Source: Prevotella brunnea (GTDB lineage Bacteria; Bacteroidota; Bacteroidia; Bacteroidales; Bacteroidaceae). Taken from it: DNA of 52,686 bases. The DNA is taken from assembly GCF_008016795.1 (NCBI RefSeq), contig NZ_SDIK01000055.1, forward strand, positions 1 to 52,686, read 5' to 3'. The notes below the pieces were generated by a model. It searched no databases. It saw only the letters and a program-made list of their open reading frames with translations, and was not told where the DNA came from. The stretch's first letter is position 1; each line of letters starts with the position of its first letter. A program made the position numbers and the translations under genes. This document shows, piece after piece, positions 50,361-52,686 of the stretch.

Positions 50361-52283
50361 ATGATAGATTTATTTCATTACGAGAGAAGAAAGAGTACGG
50401 TGGCGCAGGTGGGCATCTTGAACATCGGCGGCAACAATCCCGTCAGGTTGCAATCCATGACTACCACCTCAACCGATGATACCGAAGCGAGCGTGGTGCA
50501 AGCGGAACGCATCATCAACGCCGGTGGAGAACTTGTGAGATTGACTACACAGGGGAAGCGCGAGGCAGAGAACTTGAAACACATCAGCGCACAATTGCGT
50601 ACCGATGGTTACAAAACACCACTCTGTGCCGATGTGCACTTCAATGCGAACGTGGCTGATGTGGCAGCGTTGTATGCCGAGAAGGTGCGCATCAATCCCG
50701 GAAACTACGTGGATCCTGGTCGAACGTTCAAGCACTTGGAATACACCGAAGAGGAATATGCCGGCGAGTTGCAACGCATAGAGGAACGGCTGACACCGTT
50801 TATCAAGATTTGCAAGGAGCATCACACGGCAGTGCGCATAGGTGTGAACCACGGTAGTTTGTCCGACCGAATCATGTCGCGCTACGGCGACACGCCGGAA
50901 GGCATTGTGGAAAGCTGTATGGAGTTCCTCCGCATCTTCAAGCAGCAGCAGTTCGATGATGTAGTCATCTCCATCAAGGCCTCAAACACCGTCGTCATGG
51001 TGCGTTCGGTGCGCCTTTTGATTGCAGAGATGGATAAGGCGGATATGCACTATCCGCTGCATCTCGGCGTTACAGAAGCCGGTGAAGGCGAAGACGGACG
51101 CATCAAGAGCGCAGTGGGCATCGGAGCGTTGCTCGCCGATGGCATCGGCGACACCATTCGCGTATCTCTGAGCGAAGAACCGGAAAAGGAAATTCCCGTT
51201 GCTGCCCACCTCGTGCGACACATCCGAAAAAAGCAAGGGCATATTCTCGTGCCTGCCGAAGTTTACAAGGGCTTCGATTATCTGCATCCACAGCGCAGAA
51301 AGACCCTTTCCGTCGGCAATATCGGTGGCGAGAACGTTCCCGTTGTCATTGCCAACCTTCCGACTGGGAAGCAGATGCCGACCGTTGTCGCTCCCAACCT
51401 TCCGCGTCCCGATTACATCTATGTAAACGACATGCTCCCGGAACGATTGTCGGAGAACCAAAACTACATCCTCGATTACAACAATTACATCGAGTTGGCG
51501 ACGAAAGGCGAACTTCCGCCGGCAAATGTTTACCCCATCTTCCCAACACCTGCCATCCCGTTCATCGGAACAGTAAAATCTAAAATCAAGTTTCTCGTCT
51601 TAAAGTATGGCACACCGGAGGAAGAGTTTCTCACTTGTTTGAAATACCATCCCGAAGTGGTGGTCATCTGCGTGAGCAATCATCAGAACCGGCTTGCCGA
51701 ACAGCGTGCCTTGGTGCACCGGATGATGGCGGCAGGCGCAACCAACCCGGTGGTCTTCGCACAGATGTACAGACATTCTGTAACCACGGAGCCATCGGAT
51801 GGGGTGTCGGCGAAAGAACAGTTCCAAATAGAAGCGGCTGCCGACATGGGCGCACTGATGATTGATGGACTCACCGATGGTTTGTGGCTGATGAACGAAG
51901 GCAATCTCTCGCAGGCAGACGTGGAGCAAACCGCATTCAGTATCTTGCAGGCAGGCAGACTGCGCATGGTGAAAACGGAATACATCTCTTGTCCCGGCTG
52001 TGGCAGAACACTCTACGATCTTCGCACAACGATTGCCCGAATAAAGGAAGCCACCCAAGGCATGAAAGGACTGAAAATAGGAATCATGGGGTGCATCGTG
52101 AATGGTCCGGGCGAAATGGCTGATGCCGATTATGGTTATGTGGGAGCCGGTCCGAAGAAAATCAGCCTTTATCGGAAGAAAGAATGTGTGGAACGAAACA
52201 TCCCGGAGGAAGAGGCTGTGGAGCGTTTGCTGGCACTGATAAAGTCCGACCGAGAGAAATTGGCTGACAAGAACCGGAAATAA
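50361..52283 (+). CDS. ispG: 4-hydroxy-3-methylbut-2-en-1-yl diphosphate synthase (long form)
   Basis: 640 residues. The N-terminal TIM-barrel half starts with GNNPVRLQSMTTTSTDD and includes PLCADVHFNANVA and RIGVNHGSLSD; the C-terminal half carries the 4Fe-4S ligands in ISCPGCGRTLYD and MGCIVNGPGEMADADYGYVG. Between them is an extra domain of about 250 residues, the arrangement seen in Bacteroidota, Chlamydiae and plants rather than the ~370-residue E. coli type. It makes HMBDP in the MEP isoprenoid route. 73 bp after purE and last before a strong terminator. Confidence 0.96.
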   Translation: MIDLFHYERRKSTVAQVGILNIGGNNPVRLQSMTTTSTDDTEASVVQAERIINAGGELVRLTTQGKREAENLKHISAQLRTDGYKTPLCADVHFNANVADVAALYAEKVRINPGNYVDPGRTFKHLEYTEEEYAGELQRIEERLTPFIKICKEHHTAVRIGVNHGSLSDRIMSRYGDTPEGIVESCMEFLRIFKQQQFDDVVISIKASNTVVMVRSVRLLIAEMDKADMHYPLHLGVTEAGEGEDGRIKSAVGIGALLADGIGDTIRVSLSEEPEKEIPVAAHLVRHIRKKQGHILVPAEVYKGFDYLHPQRRKTLSVGNIGGENVPVVIANLPTGKQMPTVVAPNLPRPDYIYVNDMLPERLSENQNYILDYNNYIELATKGELPPANVYPIFPTPAIPFIGTVKSKIKFLVLKYGTPEEEFLTCLKYHPEVVVICVSNHQNRLAEQRALVHRMMAAGATNPVVFAQMYRHSVTTEPSDGVSAKEQFQIEAAADMGALMIDGLTDGLWLMNEGNLSQADVEQTAFSILQAGRLRMVKTEYISCPGCGRTLYDLRTTIARIKEATQGMKGLKIGIMGCIVNGPGEMADADYGYVGAGPKKISLYRKKECVERNIPEEEAVERLLALIKSDREKLADKNRK

Positions 52284-52320
52284 GCTCCGACTCTCTTTCA
52301 TACCGCCTTACGAAACACGA

Positions 52321-52373
52321 AAGCAGATGACACCATCTCATGTCGCCCATGAGTTTTGTCATCTGCTTTTGTT
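52321..52373 (+). terminator. Strong terminator after ispG
   Basis: AAGCAGATGACA (52321-52332) pairs with TGTCATCTGCTT (52357-52368); an inner stem CTCATG/CATGAG extends it, and TTTTGTTTTTG follows. Confidence 0.93.
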
Positions 52374-52524
52374 TTTGTTCTGCCACAGTTTCTCAAGAGT
52401 TTGTTGCGTGCATAAAATGAAAACGACACCAAAACGACAAGCTCACAGAAACCCTCAGAGAGCACCGCTGTTATTTATTGATATTTATTACTGTCCGCTA
52501 AACATCCCACATTTTTTATGAATT

Positions 52525-52560
52525 AGGGCTGACACTTCTCACGAGGTATCAGCCCTTTTT
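52525..52560. repeat. Hairpin at the likely left end of the right-hand insertion sequence
   Basis: AGGGCTGA (52525-52532) and TCAGCCCT (52549-52556) form an imperfect palindrome ending in TTTTT, 35 bp before the transposase ATG. It may protect the transposase gene from outside transcripts or be part of the element end; the other end is outside the window, so this cannot be verified. The 311-bp gap 52284-52594 holds nothing else except the ispG terminator. Confidence 0.5.
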
Positions 52561-52594
52561 GTTATCTTTGCTTTTGTTTCCAAACTCAGATAAC

Positions 52595-52686
52595 ATGGGC
52601 AAAAGTACACATTTCTTCGGACAGCCGGTATATGGTCAGCTGATAAAATCTCTCGACCATGATAAAATAGTTGAAATAAGCCGTCG
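52595..52686 (+). CDS. DUF4372-type IS4-family transposase, N-terminal fragment at window edge
   Basis: The frame from the ATG at 52595 reads MGKSTHFFGQPVYGQLIKSL and continues to ISRR at the window end. This start is characteristic of the DUF4372 domain that opens many Bacteroidota IS4-like transposases. The catalytic part would lie to the right. An insertion sequence directly after the ispG terminator is a neutral insertion site. Confidence 0.85.
   Translation, partial: MGKSTHFFGQPVYGQLIKSLDHDKIVEISR

Overview
The window is chromosomal DNA of a Bacteroidota bacterium, most likely an oral-type Prevotella in the broad sense. Family-level clues are the promoter grammar (TTTG, 19-21 bp, TAnnTTTG) found before many genes, a fused SecDF, the long form of IspG, a HmuR/HmuY haem locus, a surface protein with a type IX secretion sorting tail, surface-export style lipoproteins (acidic residues just after the lipid cysteine) and Bacteroidota-type insertion sequences at both ends. 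Species cannot be fixed from the sequence alone.

Layout. 1-870: end of an IS3-like element and a remnant of dinD. 870-7425: envelope sugar and lipid A genes: a phosphoethanolamine-transferase-like enzyme on the + strand meeting, tail to tail, a run of four glycosyltransferase-type genes and a lipid A acyltransferase on the - strand. 8140-14106: a TonB-dependent receptor with a single-base frameshift, an outer-membrane beta-barrel protein and a membrane-anchored winged-helix regulator. 14515-18443: the most striking block, a two-gene unit encoding a lipoprotein related to cholesterol-dependent cytolysins followed by a lipoprotein C10 (streptopain/interpain type) cysteine protease. 19204-35643: mostly housekeeping genes: comM, a thioredoxin-fold lipoprotein without its cysteines, tRNA-Leu, prmC-recX-comF-pyrE, ribD, secDF, a rhomboid protease, an HU protein, argS and an RNase H. 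36233-42201: a haem uptake operon (hmuR, hmuY, a membrane protein) preceded by two lipoprotein genes, one broken by an in-frame TGA. 42487-46114: a type IX cargo gene and a small acidic peptide gene lying between two roughly 258-bp direct repeats. 46369-52283: a small coiled-coil protein, then a conserved protein, rpoN, a PAP2-like membrane protein, purE and ispG. The window ends in the start of a DUF4372-type transposase.

Two things stand out beyond the genes. First, the cytolysin-protease pair: a pore former and a candidate activating or partner protease, both predicted surface lipoproteins, transcribed together from a recognisable promoter. Second, a dispersed intergenic repeat: six copies of an array of four (once five) exact 22-bp units, each unit made of two alternating palindromes, with a conserved tail (14 nt then a TGATTATCA-like box) in five of the six copies; a seventh array keeps a spacing near 22 bp but uses a different palindromic core.

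How the genes may work together (inference): cell lysis by the cytolysin, protein degradation by the C10 protease and haem capture by HmuY/HmuR would form a coherent nutrient-acquisition programme; alternatively the cytolysin-protease pair may be an antibacterial weapon.
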